49,255 nt of DNA, taken from positions 1 to 49,255 of the forward strand of contig JADGNQ010000029.1 of assembly GCA_017883385.1 (NCBI GenBank), given 5' to 3'. The DNA is from Candidatus Sulfotelmatobacter sp. (lineage in GTDB: Bacteria; Acidobacteriota; Terriglobia; Terriglobales; Acidobacteriaceae). Numbering within the stretch: position 1 is the first letter of the stretch; every line of letters begins with the position of its first letter. Under the pieces are notes generated by a model that searched no databases, was not told where the DNA came from, and saw only the letters and a list, made by a program, of their open reading frames with translations. Of this stretch, positions 9,699-17,825 are shown in pieces. The translations under genes were made by a program, and so were the position numbers.

Positions 9699-10169
9699 AT
9701 GAAGAATCCCGTTAGGTTCCTGATGCATCTGCCAGTTCCTTGGGTATTCGTTCTGGCATATCTCCTTGGTGTAGCCCTGGAACGTGTGCATCATGGCACC
9801 ATCTCTCCACGGGCGGCCCAGGTGAGTACGATAGTCGGCGGCGTGTTGTTTGTTGTGGGTGCGGGAATTGCAGGATGGGGCCTAGTACTTTTCCGTAAGG
9901 CTAAAACTACAACGGTTCCGGGCAAGTCATCGGCGAAGCTGGTGACATGCGGACCGTACCGCTTCACTCGAAATCCCATGTATGTCGGCCTGACCATCGC
10001 TTACCTCGGCGAGGCGGCATTGCTGAAACAGATCTGGCCAGTCGTTGTTCTGCCTTTCATGATTGCCTACCTCAACTGGACGGTGATCCCTGTCGAAGAA
10101 GGAAAGCTGGTAGAGGCCTTCCAAGACGAGTACGAACAGTACCGCGCGCGCGTGCGACGTTGGTTCTAG
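9699..10169 (+). CDS. Isoprenylcysteine carboxyl methyltransferase-like membrane protein
   Basis: A 156-residue membrane protein of the ICMT/PEMT-like methyltransferase superfamily. Three to four hydrophobic helices surround the cofactor-binding signature: GPYRFTRNPMYVG (about 86-98) and the C-terminal EE..L...F..EY..Y (EEGKLVEAFQDEYEQY). Bacterial members are annotated as isoprenylcysteine methyltransferase family but their substrate is mostly unknown. ATG 9699 has AGAGGAGAG just upstream, so this start is favoured. A second family member is at 39090-39797. Confidence 0.85.
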   Translation: MKNPVRFLMHLPVPWVFVLAYLLGVALERVHHGTISPRAAQVSTIVGGVLFVVGAGIAGWGLVLFRKAKTTTVPGKSSAKLVTCGPYRFTRNPMYVGLTIAYLGEAALLKQIWPVVVLPFMIAYLNWTVIPVEEGKLVEAFQDEYEQYRARVRRWF

Positions 10170-10268
10170 AAAGGAATGGCTGGTCGCATAGTGTGGACCG
10201 GGCAGCCGAATAGATCTGAAGAGAGGTCGACCCGCTTTCACCTTACGTGGCTGTTCTCGATCGCTAAT

Positions 10269-10862
10269 CTACTCTTTCGAATATGCCAACTCTTCGACGT
10301 CCGGTTTCGGCAGGGCTCCGGCCAGCGCGCTGTTGCCGTATTCGTATCCCTTTTCAAACGCCTTCAGATTCACCTCGCGAAAACTCGGCGGCACCGAGTC
10401 GGCCACAGCTTTGCGTACTGCGTCGGCAGTCAGAAGCTTCGTGACCGCGGTGAAGAATCCCACCATCACGGAATTCAGCACCATGCGCTTGCCCAGTTCT
10501 TCGGCGATGCGTGTTGCCGGAATGCTGTAGACCTTGGGATCTCCCTTGAGATCGGAGACGCGCACCAGATCTTCTTCCACGATCAGAAGGCCTTGCGGTT
10601 TCAGTTCTGGCGCGAAGCGGTTGTACGCCTCCTGTGACATGACGACCATGATGTCGGGCTGGGTTAGGTAGGGATACAGCACCGGTTCATCGGAGAGAAT
10701 AAGCTGGGCGCTGCACGCGCCGCCGCGCGCCTCCGGACCGAAGTTCTGCGTCATGGTCGCGAACCCATTTTCGTAAATGGACGCCGCCTTGCCCAGCACT
10801 ATGGCCGAGAGGATGACCCCCTGGCCGCCAAACCCTGCAACACGAATCTCGGTTAGCCGCAT
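10269..10862 (-). CDS. korC: 2-oxoacid:ferredoxin oxidoreductase, gamma subunit
   Basis: The 197-residue gamma subunit of a 2-oxoacid (probably 2-oxoglutarate) ferredoxin oxidoreductase. The N-terminal RVAGFGGQGVIL motif and the GPEARGGACSA segment are typical of the POR gamma domain. It is the last gene of korDABC. ATG 10862 lies inside the korB 3' end (stop at 10853), so the two are translationally coupled; a GTG at 10868 in the same frame is an alternative. In the complex the gamma domain stabilises the catalytic core and contributes to CoA binding. Confidence 0.92.
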   Translation of the reverse strand: MRLTEIRVAGFGGQGVILSAIVLGKAASIYENGFATMTQNFGPEARGGACSAQLILSDEPVLYPYLTQPDIMVVMSQEAYNRFAPELKPQGLLIVEEDLVRVSDLKGDPKVYSIPATRIAEELGKRMVLNSVMVGFFTAVTKLLTADAVRKAVADSVPPSFREVNLKAFEKGYEYGNSALAGALPKPDVEELAYSKE

Positions 10863-11731
10863 ACGCACTCCGTTTCTGGTTCTTCGATGTAGCGCTCGCC
10901 CAGCGATTCCACATATTGCGCGCGCATCATCGTCTGATAGTCGGGACGGTCGCGGTCCACGAATTTGCCGACCACGATCTCTCCGTTCAGGGTGAGCCCG
11001 ACTTCGCTGGTAGGCGCGCCGTGCCGGACTTTGCTCTTTTCCTTGTAGTACTTCATCGTGTCCAGGCCGTCGCCCATCTTGTTGCGGCGCTGGTAGAGCG
11101 TGGGGCAGGGTGAGATGACTTCGATGAAAGAGAATCCCTTCTTTTGAAAGGCTTCGCTGATCGAACGCGCAAGTTGCCGCACGTGAAAGGTCGTCCAGCG
11201 CGCGACGTACACCGCGCCGGCTGCCTCGACCAGGTGAGGCAGATTGAATGACGGCTCAAACGTTCCGTACGGATTGGTCGACGTGGTCGCGTGACCCGGA
11301 GTGGTGGGCGCAGTCTGCCCACCCGTCATCGCGTAGATCAGATTGTTGACGCAAATGACCTTCAGATCGATGTTGCGCCTCGCCGCATGGATGAGGTGAT
11401 TTCCGCCGATCGCCGACAGGTCGCCGTCGCCTGAGTAGACCACAACATTGAGCTTGGGGTTTGCCAACTTCAGCCCAGTGGCGAACGGGATGGCGCGCCC
11501 GTGCGTGGTATGAAATGAATCGAGCTTCACATACCCAGCCACGCGCCCAGTGCAGCCAATGCCGGACACAAGCGCCAGCGACTCAAGGTCAATCTTCGAT
11601 TCAATCAAAGCGTGTGCAAACGAGTTCACCGTGGTGCCGATGCCGCAGCCCGGGCACCAGATGTGCGGCATGCGATCGCTACGCAGAAATTGCTCTACAG
11701 GATTGACCGTGTTGTCCAGAATGTTCAGCAT
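10853..11731 (-). CDS. korB: 2-oxoacid:ferredoxin oxidoreductase, beta (TPP) subunit
   Basis: The 292-residue beta subunit, which carries thiamine pyrophosphate and forms CoA thioesters from 2-oxoacids while reducing ferredoxin. CPGCG (about 26-30) is the conserved cysteine pair, SGIGCTGR follows, and GDGD...GGNH (about 100-110) is the TPP/Mg binding motif, with NN(L)IYAMTGGQ downstream. The sequence is closest to the 2-oxoglutarate type (Kor) rather than pyruvate (Por), judged by subunit layout. It overlaps korA by 7 bases and korC at its other end, so the operon is very compact. Confidence 0.94.
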   Translation of the reverse strand: MLNILDNTVNPVEQFLRSDRMPHIWCPGCGIGTTVNSFAHALIESKIDLESLALVSGIGCTGRVAGYVKLDSFHTTHGRAIPFATGLKLANPKLNVVVYSGDGDLSAIGGNHLIHAARRNIDLKVICVNNLIYAMTGGQTAPTTPGHATTSTNPYGTFEPSFNLPHLVEAAGAVYVARWTTFHVRQLARSISEAFQKKGFSFIEVISPCPTLYQRRNKMGDGLDTMKYYKEKSKVRHGAPTSEVGLTLNGEIVVGKFVDRDRPDYQTMMRAQYVESLGERYIEEPETECVCG

Positions 11732-12885
11732 CGGCTAGCCTCCACGATGGTGTTCAGGATCTCGTCAGGATTGTGTACTCCGCCGCCAGCATGCGATACG
11801 GCGAAAGTCTTTGCTTTACCGTCGGCGGCGCGTTGGACCTCGTGAACCATCTGCCCGAGATTGAGTTCGGGCACGACGAACGCTTTGACGTGCGCTGCCA
11901 ACTCCGCAATCTTCTTCTCGGGGAAAGGCCATGCGGTGATGAGTCGTAACTTTCCGACTCGCAATCCGCGGTCGCGGGCCGCGTCGATTGCACGTTGCGC
12001 GACGCGAGACGTAATGCCGTAAGAAACCACGACCACGTCGGCGTCATCGAGTCGGTCTTCCTCAAACAGGCAGATACGATCGGCGGCGGAACGAATCTTG
12101 TTCTGCAGCCGGCGCACCAGCTTGTCCTGCGTCTGCGGCGTCATGTTGGGATAGCCGTGTTCGTCGTGGGTCAGTCCCGTGATGTGGAACTTGTAACCGT
12201 CGCCGGCATGCGCCATCTCCGGGACCATGTCGCCGTTGGTCGCGTAGGGCAGGTACTCTTCGACGGACTTATGGGTATGCTTGCGCGGAGTGACTTCGAT
12301 CTGGTCAGCGGGAGGAATCACAACCTTCTCCGTCATGTGCCCGACCACTTCGTCCATCATGAACATCACCGGCACGCGAAATTCTTCCGCGAAGTTGAAA
12401 GCCTTGATGGTCAGGTCGAAGCATTCCTGCGGCGAGTTCGGACACAGCGCGATGATTTCGTAATCGCCGTGCGATCCCCATCGCGCCTGCATCATGTCAG
12501 CCTGGGCGGGAAGAGTGGGGAGTCCCGTCGACGGCCCTCCGCGCTGCACGTCGACGAACACGCAGGGCGTCTCGGTCATAGCGGCGTAGCCGATGTGCTC
12601 CATCATCAGAGAGAAGCCCGGGCCGGATGTGACCGTGAACGCCTTGGCTCCGCCCCATACTCCGCCTTGCAGCGCGATGGAGGCGGCGAGTTCGTCTTCC
12701 ATCTGGATGAAAGTTCCGCCCACCGTCGGCACGCGCGCCGCAAAGCGCTCCACAATTTCAGTCGAGGGCGTAATGGGATATCCGGCCGCAAATCTCGCGC
12801 CGGCCGCCAATGCGCCTTCACAGCAGGCGTGGTCGCCGTCGAGAAAGTGTGTTCCCGTCAAAACACCATGTGGATCAGCTTTCAT
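11725..12885 (-). CDS. korA: 2-oxoacid:ferredoxin oxidoreductase, alpha subunit
   Basis: The 386-residue alpha subunit. The pyrimidine-binding region holds the YPITPSTE motif (about 35-42) expected for this family, followed by EDELAASIA and TSGPGFSLM. Domain II is seen from about residue 260 (VVVVSYGITSR...LRLITAWPFPE). This subunit pairs with KorB to form the active site that decarboxylates the 2-oxoacid. The gene start overlaps the korD stop in an ATGA. Together the four genes point to reductive or ferredoxin-linked TCA metabolism; direction of flux cannot be told. Confidence 0.94.
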   Translation of the reverse strand: MKADPHGVLTGTHFLDGDHACCEGALAAGARFAAGYPITPSTEIVERFAARVPTVGGTFIQMEDELAASIALQGGVWGGAKAFTVTSGPGFSLMMEHIGYAAMTETPCVFVDVQRGGPSTGLPTLPAQADMMQARWGSHGDYEIIALCPNSPQECFDLTIKAFNFAEEFRVPVMFMMDEVVGHMTEKVVIPPADQIEVTPRKHTHKSVEEYLPYATNGDMVPEMAHAGDGYKFHITGLTHDEHGYPNMTPQTQDKLVRRLQNKIRSAADRICLFEEDRLDDADVVVVSYGITSRVAQRAIDAARDRGLRVGKLRLITAWPFPEKKIAELAAHVKAFVVPELNLGQMVHEVQRAADGKAKTFAVSHAGGGVHNPDEILNTIVEASRC

Positions 12886-13133
12886 TTCTCACCTCCACTC
12901 GCCTGCGGGACCTTGTCTTGCGAAATCTTGGTTCCATTGATGGCGAAGTCCGGGCAATACATGCCGCACAGATCGCAGCCACTGCATTTTTCCGGATGCA
13001 CCACGTGCGGTGGATGGTAGCCCTTCGAATTGAAGGCGGAAGAGAGCGCCAGCACGTGCGTGGGACAGAACTCCACGCAAAAGCCACAGGCCTTGCAGCG
13101 CTCAACAACTATCGAAACACGTCCTTTTGCCAC
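12882..13133 (-). CDS. korD: 2[4Fe-4S] ferredoxin subunit of the oxidoreductase
   Basis: An 83-residue ferredoxin-type protein with two cluster motifs, CKACGFCVEFCP (about 13-24) and CSGCDLCGMYCP (about 49-60), each with four cysteines. It carries electrons from the TPP site to ferredoxin. As the first gene of the operon it follows the candidate CRP-controlled promoter. A short basic N-terminus and a Gly-rich C-terminus complete the protein. Its stop overlaps the korA start (ATGA). Confidence 0.93.
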   Translation of the reverse strand: MAKGRVSIVVERCKACGFCVEFCPTHVLALSSAFNSKGYHPPHVVHPEKCSGCDLCGMYCPDFAINGTKISQDKVPQASGGEK

Positions 13134-13190
13134 GAGATCCCCCAGCTAAGGAGCAACAATCACTCCGGGTGTTCAACTAAGCAGGATTTG

Positions 13191-13234
13191 ATTATGCGAT
13201 GGAAGGAGGCCGACTTGGTGTGACCGGCATCACA
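13191..13234 (-). promoter_or_regulatory. CRP/FNR-family operator and candidate class II promoter of korDABC
   Basis: TGTGA-N6-TCACA (13219-13234) is a perfect CRP-type palindrome upstream of korD. On the minus strand a CATAAT -10 box lies at 13196-13191. The palindrome centre is about 42 bases before the predicted start (near 13184), which is the classic class II activator position. No good -35 box is seen, as expected for an activated promoter. The regulator itself is not in this window. Confidence 0.6.
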
Positions 13235-13365
13235 GAACATGGTGAGGCCAAGCACGACCCGCTCTGGGGGCGAAGCCAGCGTAAAGACAGGCAGGCGTGA
13301 GAGTTAGGGGTCGAGGGCGGGGGGAATGAGGGGGTTGCGAATTGCGGAGTTCGCCCCCCTCCCAA

Positions 13366-13379
13366 GTGATGTAGATCAC
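13366..13379. promoter_or_regulatory. Second CRP/FNR-like palindrome
   Basis: GTGAT-GTAG-ATCAC is a perfect 14-base palindrome arranged as GTGA-N6-TCAC, and also fits the TGAT-N4-ATCA spacing of FNR sites. It is 146 bases from the first site and 31 bases before the possible start of the divergent gene at 13410. It could control that gene or help regulate korDABC. Confidence 0.4.
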
Positions 13380-13409
13380 GGGGGAGCGTGAGGCCTGACA
13401 CAGGCGCTG

Positions 13410-13820
13410 TTGCCACTGCATCCGACATCGGGGCTCGCCCCGACTATCGCTTTTGAGGTGGCGTGTCGGTTGCGTCATCCCACCGGCACCTGCAGCTATT
13501 CCGCCAATGACCTGTACTTCGACCTCGAGTCGTTCGAGAGATTCTCTGAGGAACTTCAAAGGTTGCAGCAGGGTCTAAGGCAAGAGGCGGAACTGAAGGA
13601 TGTGGGCCAGATGGTGGCCTTGCGGCTCGCAGGGGACTCCCGCAAACTGCTCGCCACGCTCGACGTTCGTGAGTATCTCGCCCCGTCAATGGCGACGCTG
13701 AACGCGACCTTTGAAGTCGACTACGATTTGTTTGTGAACAAGCTGCGCCGAGAGATTGACCGCTTCGTCGAAGACATTCGTCAGGCAGAACTGCCGAACC
13801 CCGAGCGGGCGGGACACTGA
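13410..13820 (+). CDS. Hypothetical protein
   Basis: A soluble protein of up to 136 residues with no recognised family. The central part is helical and charged (DLYFDLESFERFSEELQRLQQG, given here as about residues 35-56), followed by beta-like segments and a C-terminal helix rich in Arg/Asp. The layout faintly recalls WapI-type immunity proteins (beta strands, then an acidic strand and a helix with FxxEL), but this is weak. The start is uncertain: TTG 13410 or GTG 13458; neither has a strong ribosome binding site. It is divergent from korDABC and near two CRP-like sites. Confidence 0.55.
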   Translation: MPLHPTSGLAPTIAFEVACRLRHPTGTCSYSANDLYFDLESFERFSEELQRLQQGLRQEAELKDVGQMVALRLAGDSRKLLATLDVREYLAPSMATLNATFEVDYDLFVNKLRREIDRFVEDIRQAELPNPERAGH

Positions 13821-13938
13821 GTGGCTGTTGCCGCTCGATGTTCGCCGGGTTTGCCTCTGCTGTGCGAACCCACTACACTCGGAATTTTGCCGCGAGATTT
13901 GCCGCTGTGCCTTTGCGGCTGCCGCTTGCAGGAGCCCC

Positions 13939-14883
13939 TTGGAGATCCTCGACCTCAGGCATTTTTCTTCCGTTGACTTGCGTCCCTTGCTCGACGACGA
14001 GACGCAGGTCTGGTCGCGACTGCTCTCGTGGGATTACTCCGGCTCGGCGGATATGATTCTCCGCTATGTCGATGCCAAAATTCTGCCCGGTTATGCGGCT
14101 GTAGATCGCGGCCGCGTCTTCGGTTATTCGTTTTTCGTGTACGAGGGCAGCAAGGGAGTGATTGGGGATCTGTACGTCACCAACGGCAACCGTCTGCCCG
14201 ACGCGCGCCAGGTCGAGCTTCGGCTCCTGACCCATGTCATCGAGACGTTGCAGCAGTCTCCCGGAATCCATCGGGTGGAGGCGCAACTGCTGGCACACGA
14301 AGCCAACGCGGTGTCGCGGCCGTTTCTCGATACGGGATTCCAGCGGCACCCACGCCTGTTCATGCTGCTGGCGCTGGGGGGCAGGTCGCCAGAGAGAGTT
14401 TCCATGCATCCAGACGTGGAAATCCGCCCTTGGGCCGAGGGCGACTACCAACCGTCTGCCGCAGTCATTACGGCCGCCTATCGCGGCCACGTCGATGCCC
14501 AGATCAACGACCAATACAACACCCTCAGCGGATCTCTGCGCTTCCTGAACAACATCGTGCGCTTTCCCGGATGCGGAGTGTTCGATGCCGATTCGTCGTT
14601 TGTTGCGCTCGATCGCAAGGCTAAGGGCCTGATCGGATTGATCCTGTGTTCGCGCGTGCGCAACGACGTCGGCCACGTCACTCAGGTCTGCGTGCTGCCG
14701 GAATACCGCTCCCGGCGAATCGGCGAGTCGCTAATGGCGGCGACGGTCGGAAGTCTGCGGAGAAGAAACTTTTCCCTGCTCTCGCTGACGGTGACAGAAG
14801 CCAACGCGCGCGCGGTCGCGCTCTACCGCCGGCTGAGTTTCGATACGAAGAGGATCTTTGACGCTTTTGTGTGGTTAGGGTGA
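13939..14883 (+). CDS. Tandem GNAT-fold N-acetyltransferase
   Basis: A 314-residue protein with two GNAT-like halves. The C-terminal half (about 165-314) is a canonical acetyltransferase: VTQVCVLPEYRSRRIGESLM provides the acetyl-CoA pyrophosphate-binding motif and NARAVALYRRLSFD the final helix-strand. The N-terminal half (about 30-150) shows a similar strand-helix layout (GYSFFVYEG...IGDLYV...IETLQQSPGIHRVEAQL) but no clear CoA motif, as in mycothiol-synthase-like duplicated enzymes. TTG 13939 is chosen because AGGAGC lies 4 bases upstream; the open frame before it has unlikely Cys-rich composition. Substrate unknown. Confidence 0.8.
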   Translation: MEILDLRHFSSVDLRPLLDDETQVWSRLLSWDYSGSADMILRYVDAKILPGYAAVDRGRVFGYSFFVYEGSKGVIGDLYVTNGNRLPDARQVELRLLTHVIETLQQSPGIHRVEAQLLAHEANAVSRPFLDTGFQRHPRLFMLLALGGRSPERVSMHPDVEIRPWAEGDYQPSAAVITAAYRGHVDAQINDQYNTLSGSLRFLNNIVRFPGCGVFDADSSFVALDRKAKGLIGLILCSRVRNDVGHVTQVCVLPEYRSRRIGESLMAATVGSLRRRNFSLLSLTVTEANARAVALYRRLSFDTKRIFDAFVWLG

Positions 14884-14884
14884 A

Positions 14885-14966
14885 GTCGTAGAGACGTTGC
14901 TTGCAACGTCTTCTAACCATCGTTTGGCGTGCCGCCAGCAGAGACGTAGCAAGCTACGTTTCTACG
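14885..14966. repeat. GAGACGTTGC-type palindromic repeats (two hairpins)
   Basis: Two palindromes follow the GNAT gene. The first (14885-14912) contains GAGACGTTGC-TT-GCAACGTCTT and is identical over 28 bases to 27658-27685. The second (about 14940-14966) is a variant, GAGACGTAGC-AA-GCTACGTTTC, facing the other way. A third relative is at 30636-30660. This looks like a dispersed REP-like element; short palindromes with this core are common in many bacterial genomes. Confidence 0.8.
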
Positions 14967-14978
14967 AACAGAGTGTCG

Positions 14979-15161
14979 CTATCTTCGCAACACCCACATT
15001 GCCCAGCCCGCCACGAGCACTCCTCCGAGAAACATGGCGAAGCAGTACAGGCCGTAGCGCACCATATCGCGTGTGGTCTCGCGGTGAGTGATGCCGAATA
15101 CGATGGAGGCGAACAGGGCAAACACCACCGCGGCGCTGAAATGATTGAGCGTAATGGTCAC
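14979..15161 (-). CDS. Small membrane protein, unknown
   Basis: A 60-residue protein with two hydrophobic helices (about 8-24 and 36-57) linked by a charged loop (THRETTRDMVRYG). No family recognised. It is the last gene of the M24 peptidase-DUF6677 unit on the minus strand, separated from DUF6677 by a 7-base-period array. The two-helix hairpin and basic C-terminus (WVLRR) suggest an inner-membrane location. Coding status rests on composition and context. Confidence 0.6.
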   Translation of the reverse strand: MTITLNHFSAAVVFALFASIVFGITHRETTRDMVRYGLYCFAMFLGGVLVAGWAMWVLRR

Positions 15162-15186
15162 TGTGCGCGTCTCCGCGAAGCGCCCT

Positions 15187-15222
15187 TAACTGAGAACTGA
15201 GAACCGAGAACTGAGAACTGGT
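15187..15222. repeat. Period-7 single-arm array (array D)
   Basis: GAAC recurs at 15194, 15201, 15208 and 15215, preceded by TAAC at 15187, in units like GAACTGA. The step is exactly seven bases. Only one arm is present. The array ends in CTGGTTCA, where the GGTTC motif overlaps the stop codon of the DUF6677 gene. It fills the gap to the next gene on the minus strand. Confidence 0.8.
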
Positions 15223-15639
15223 TCATTGTTTCTTCCCGATGGCGATGTGATACGCGTCGGCGACGGCGATAAAATTCAGCAATCCCGCGACGATCATGAA
15301 TTTCGTTCCGTAGTCGGCGGTGGCGAAGGCGATCGCGCCCTGGCCCCAATCCATGGCTAATGTCACAATGTAAAGACCCCCCGCACCGACGTCGCCGATG
15401 AAGCCGAGAATGTCGAGAATATCGCCGCCGTTCGCTTTGTAGATGCGGCCTTGCATGGCAAGCCCGAGCAGAAACAGGGTCGCAATCGACACAAACAACA
15501 GGCCGCCGCGAATCCAGCGCTTCTGGATCATGTGCCCTGCGCCCGGAATCAGCCAACCCACCGCCGGTGCGACCACAGCCATCACGCTCACCGGCTCTGC
15601 AGGCAATGCTTTCGTCTTGTCTGTCGTGGAATTAGCCAT
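15223..15639 (-). CDS. DUF6677 family membrane protein
   Basis: A 138-residue membrane protein with four hydrophobic segments (about 21-36, 46-64, 80-100, 112-130). The GWLIPGAGHMIQKRW stretch is typical of the DUF6677 family, frequent in acidobacteria; related TM2-like proteins share a Gly-Pro-Gly helix turn. Function unknown. Its ATG is directly adjacent to the stop of the M24 peptidase gene, so both are surely co-transcribed and probably coupled. The family name is from memory of this motif. Confidence 0.78.
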   Translation of the reverse strand: MANSTTDKTKALPAEPVSVMAVVAPAVGWLIPGAGHMIQKRWIRGGLLFVSIATLFLLGLAMQGRIYKANGGDILDILGFIGDVGAGGLYIVTLAMDWGQGAIAFATADYGTKFMIVAGLLNFIAVADAYHIAIGKKQ

Positions 15640-16806
15640 TCAGATGATCACAATCTCACGCTGGATTTTCCCGGTCACTTCCGCCGACTTGGCGCGCACC
15701 AGCACGTTCACTTCGCTGCGCACGCCGAACTCCGGCAGGTAGATGCCGGGCTCGATCGAGAAGCAGGAGTTGGGAAGAATCCGCCGCTCGTCGTGGATCT
15801 CGAGGTCGTCCATGTTAGCCCCGTTGGAATGGACGTCGGTCCCGATGGAATGTCCCGTCCGGTGGATGAAATAATCGCCGTAGCCGGCTTTCTGGATATG
15901 CCCGCGTGTGGCGCGGTCGACTTCCCAGCCGGCGATGCTCCGGCCAGCATGGATGCCGTCGAGCACAGTCTTCACCCCTGCATCACGCGCGTCGCGCACA
16001 ATCTCGAAAATCTCCTGCATTCTCCCTGACGGAGTCCCGCCCACGAAACCCATCCACGTGATGTCGTAGTAGACCGCCGCGGGCGTGTTCTTCTTGCCCC
16101 ACACGTCGAGCAACACAAGATCGCCCTCGCGAATGGGCGTGGGATGACTGGCGTGAGGCTCATAATGCGGGTTGCCGGCATTGGCGTTGACCGCCACAAT
16201 CGGCGGATCGTCAGTCGCTAGATTCTCCCGGCTGAACGCTTCCATGAACCACTGCTGGATTTCGTGTTCCTTGGTGCCGCCATTGCGCACGCGCTTGCCA
16301 ATCTCCTGGAACGCCGCCGCCACAATGGAATCGATGCTGTCGCGCGCCGCGAAGTGCGACTGGATCTGCTCTTCGCTCCACGTGGCTTCGAACTGCGCCA
16401 CCAGATCCGCCGAACTGACCACGTTCTTGCCCAGGCCGCGCAGCAGGTCGATGGTTCCACCATCGACCAGCGAAATCGTGAAGACAATGTTATTCGGCGA
16501 GTACTGCATGGCGAGGTCGAGATGATTCGCCAGGATGGACTTAAGCTTGTCGAACAACTCCTGCCAGCCGGAGTACTGGTGCTTCTTGCCAGGCAGAGAA
16601 TCGAGGTGTCCGGCTTCGATCTTGTGCACCAGTTTCACCGGTTCGCCTTCGGCAGGGATCAGGTAGAACCAGCGCCGCGTCACCATCAGGCTGGTGGGTA
16701 GGCCTAAAACGCGATAAGCGATGGGATCGCGATGATGGTGATCGTAGAAAAGCCACGCGTCAATGTTGCGTTCGCGCAGTGCAGCTTGGATGGCAGCAAG
16801 GTCCAT
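15640..16806 (-). CDS. M24 family metallopeptidase (Xaa-Pro aminopeptidase-like)
   Basis: A 388-residue protein with the pita-bread fold of M24 peptidases, which remove N-terminal residues, often before proline, using two metal ions. The N-terminal creatinase-like domain covers about 1-140. The catalytic domain shows the expected ligands: Asp in LLDVWGKK, Asp in YYDITW, His in RTGHSIGTDVH, Glu in SIEPGIY and Glu in VRSEVNV. ATG 16806 is preferred to an upstream TTG. No signal peptide is seen, so it is cytoplasmic. It heads a unit with DUF6677 and a small membrane protein. Confidence 0.9.
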   Translation of the reverse strand: MDLAAIQAALRERNIDAWLFYDHHHRDPIAYRVLGLPTSLMVTRRWFYLIPAEGEPVKLVHKIEAGHLDSLPGKKHQYSGWQELFDKLKSILANHLDLAMQYSPNNIVFTISLVDGGTIDLLRGLGKNVVSSADLVAQFEATWSEEQIQSHFAARDSIDSIVAAAFQEIGKRVRNGGTKEHEIQQWFMEAFSRENLATDDPPIVAVNANAGNPHYEPHASHPTPIREGDLVLLDVWGKKNTPAAVYYDITWMGFVGGTPSGRMQEIFEIVRDARDAGVKTVLDGIHAGRSIAGWEVDRATRGHIQKAGYGDYFIHRTGHSIGTDVHSNGANMDDLEIHDERRILPNSCFSIEPGIYLPEFGVRSEVNVLVRAKSAEVTGKIQREIVII

Positions 16807-16893
16807 GGGCAAACGTCTATTGTAAACAAGAGCAGGGATTTGGGCGAATCCGGGAGCCGTGAGCGCCCATCTCGTGCGGCTGCCAGAAAAGGC

Positions 16894-16919
16894 AAAAGCC
16901 CCGGCAAGCCGGGGCTTTT
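16894..16919. terminator. Bidirectional intrinsic terminator
   Basis: A perfect stem AAAAGCCCCGG / CCGGGGCTTTT with a 4-base loop gives a strong hairpin followed by T tracts on both strands. It separates the AlkD end (17090) from the M24 peptidase start (16806), both minus strand, and probably ends the OPT-to-AlkD transcript. Confidence 0.8.
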
Positions 16920-16999
16920 TGAATGACCGTGGTGTAACCTAGCACTCTGCCACTACAAGTATTAGTTGGCGGGAACCTGTTGTCAAGGTAGTACCAGCC

Positions 17000-17085
17000 G
17001 CGGTAGCGGCGGCATGTGATAGCCCAGGGCGCAAGCCCTGGGTAGCGTCGCGAGAAGGGCAGCGAGTCCCGCAGGGACGATACAC
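17000..17085. repeat. REP-like palindrome cluster
   Basis: Several short palindromes follow each other: CCGCGGTAGCGG, then AGCCCAGGG-CGCAAG-CCCTGGGT, then GAGTCCCGCAGGGAC. This block of stem-loops is typical of dispersed intergenic repeats in acidobacteria and planctomycetes. It lies just downstream of the AlkD gene. Confidence 0.65.
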
Positions 17086-17089
17086 GAGG

Positions 17090-17821
17090 CTAGGCCCTGA
17101 CCAGAATCTTTTTCCTCGTCGTCGCCGACAGCGTCTCGCATGCCGTTCGCAACACCAGGCGCGGAGCCCGCGCGCGAATCTTCGTCAGATACGGTACCGT
17201 ACGCTTCGGATCGTACTTCGCTGTTTCTCGCAGCAGCCAGCCCAGGCCCTTTTGCACCATGTCATCCTGGTCGGCGAGCAACGAGTTGGACAGCGTCTTG
17301 ATTTGGGGCAAGAACCTCTTCTTTCGGGTCCCCTGAATCAGCGCCACGCAGGCGGCGCGCCGGTGCCAGCGGTTCGGCGACTTCGCCCAGCCAAACACAT
17401 CTTTGACCCGCGCCGGCTTCGCTGCCACCATCGGCGCGATAAGGTAGTGCACCAGTCCGTCGTGATCGGCCCAGCTGCTAATGCGGTCCAGCCACGCCTC
17501 GAACATGCGGAACTCACGATCGCCGAACTGCGCGTCCAGCTTCTCCAAGAGAAACACGGCAGCAATTTTCTCTTCCAGCATGCTGCCGGAGAACAACTCG
17601 TCAGCGACTCTCACCAGAAAGTCGAGATCGAACTCCCGCAAAATCTCCCGCCGGCATTGTCTCACTGCTCTCCGCAAATCAGCTGTATACCAGCCGTGCG
17701 ACTTGACCTCTTCTTTGAAGAACCATTGCACTCCGGTGGCATGCTCGGCCGAGCCCCCGTGTCTGAGGGCTCTTCGGATCTGGGCTGCGACCGTGAACGG
17801 ATTGTTCTTGCGTTCCGGCAT
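17090..17821 (-). CDS. DNA alkylation repair protein, AlkD-like
   Basis: A 243-residue, all-helical HEAT-repeat protein of the AlkC/AlkD glycosylase superfamily, which removes bulky alkylated purines from DNA without flipping the base. Characteristic stretches are FFKEEVKSHGW near residue 30, the SSWADHDGLVHYLI segment (about 115-128) containing the conserved Trp/Asp, NRWHRRAACVALIQ (about 148-161), and VQKGLGWLLRE (about 189-199). The ATG is 4 bases after the transporter stop, so both are co-translated. The cellular role in repair is inferred from the family. Confidence 0.88.
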   Translation of the reverse strand: MPERKNNPFTVAAQIRRALRHGGSAEHATGVQWFFKEEVKSHGWYTADLRRAVRQCRREILREFDLDFLVRVADELFSGSMLEEKIAAVFLLEKLDAQFGDREFRMFEAWLDRISSWADHDGLVHYLIAPMVAAKPARVKDVFGWAKSPNRWHRRAACVALIQGTRKKRFLPQIKTLSNSLLADQDDMVQKGLGWLLRETAKYDPKRTVPYLTKIRARAPRLVLRTACETLSATTRKKILVRA

Positions 17822-17825
17822 CTCG

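Noticed and set aside
16920..17000. Possible tRNA or tRNA remnant next to the terminator
   Set aside because: GGCAGAGTGCTAGG on the minus strand resembles a D-arm, but no cloverleaf can be completed.
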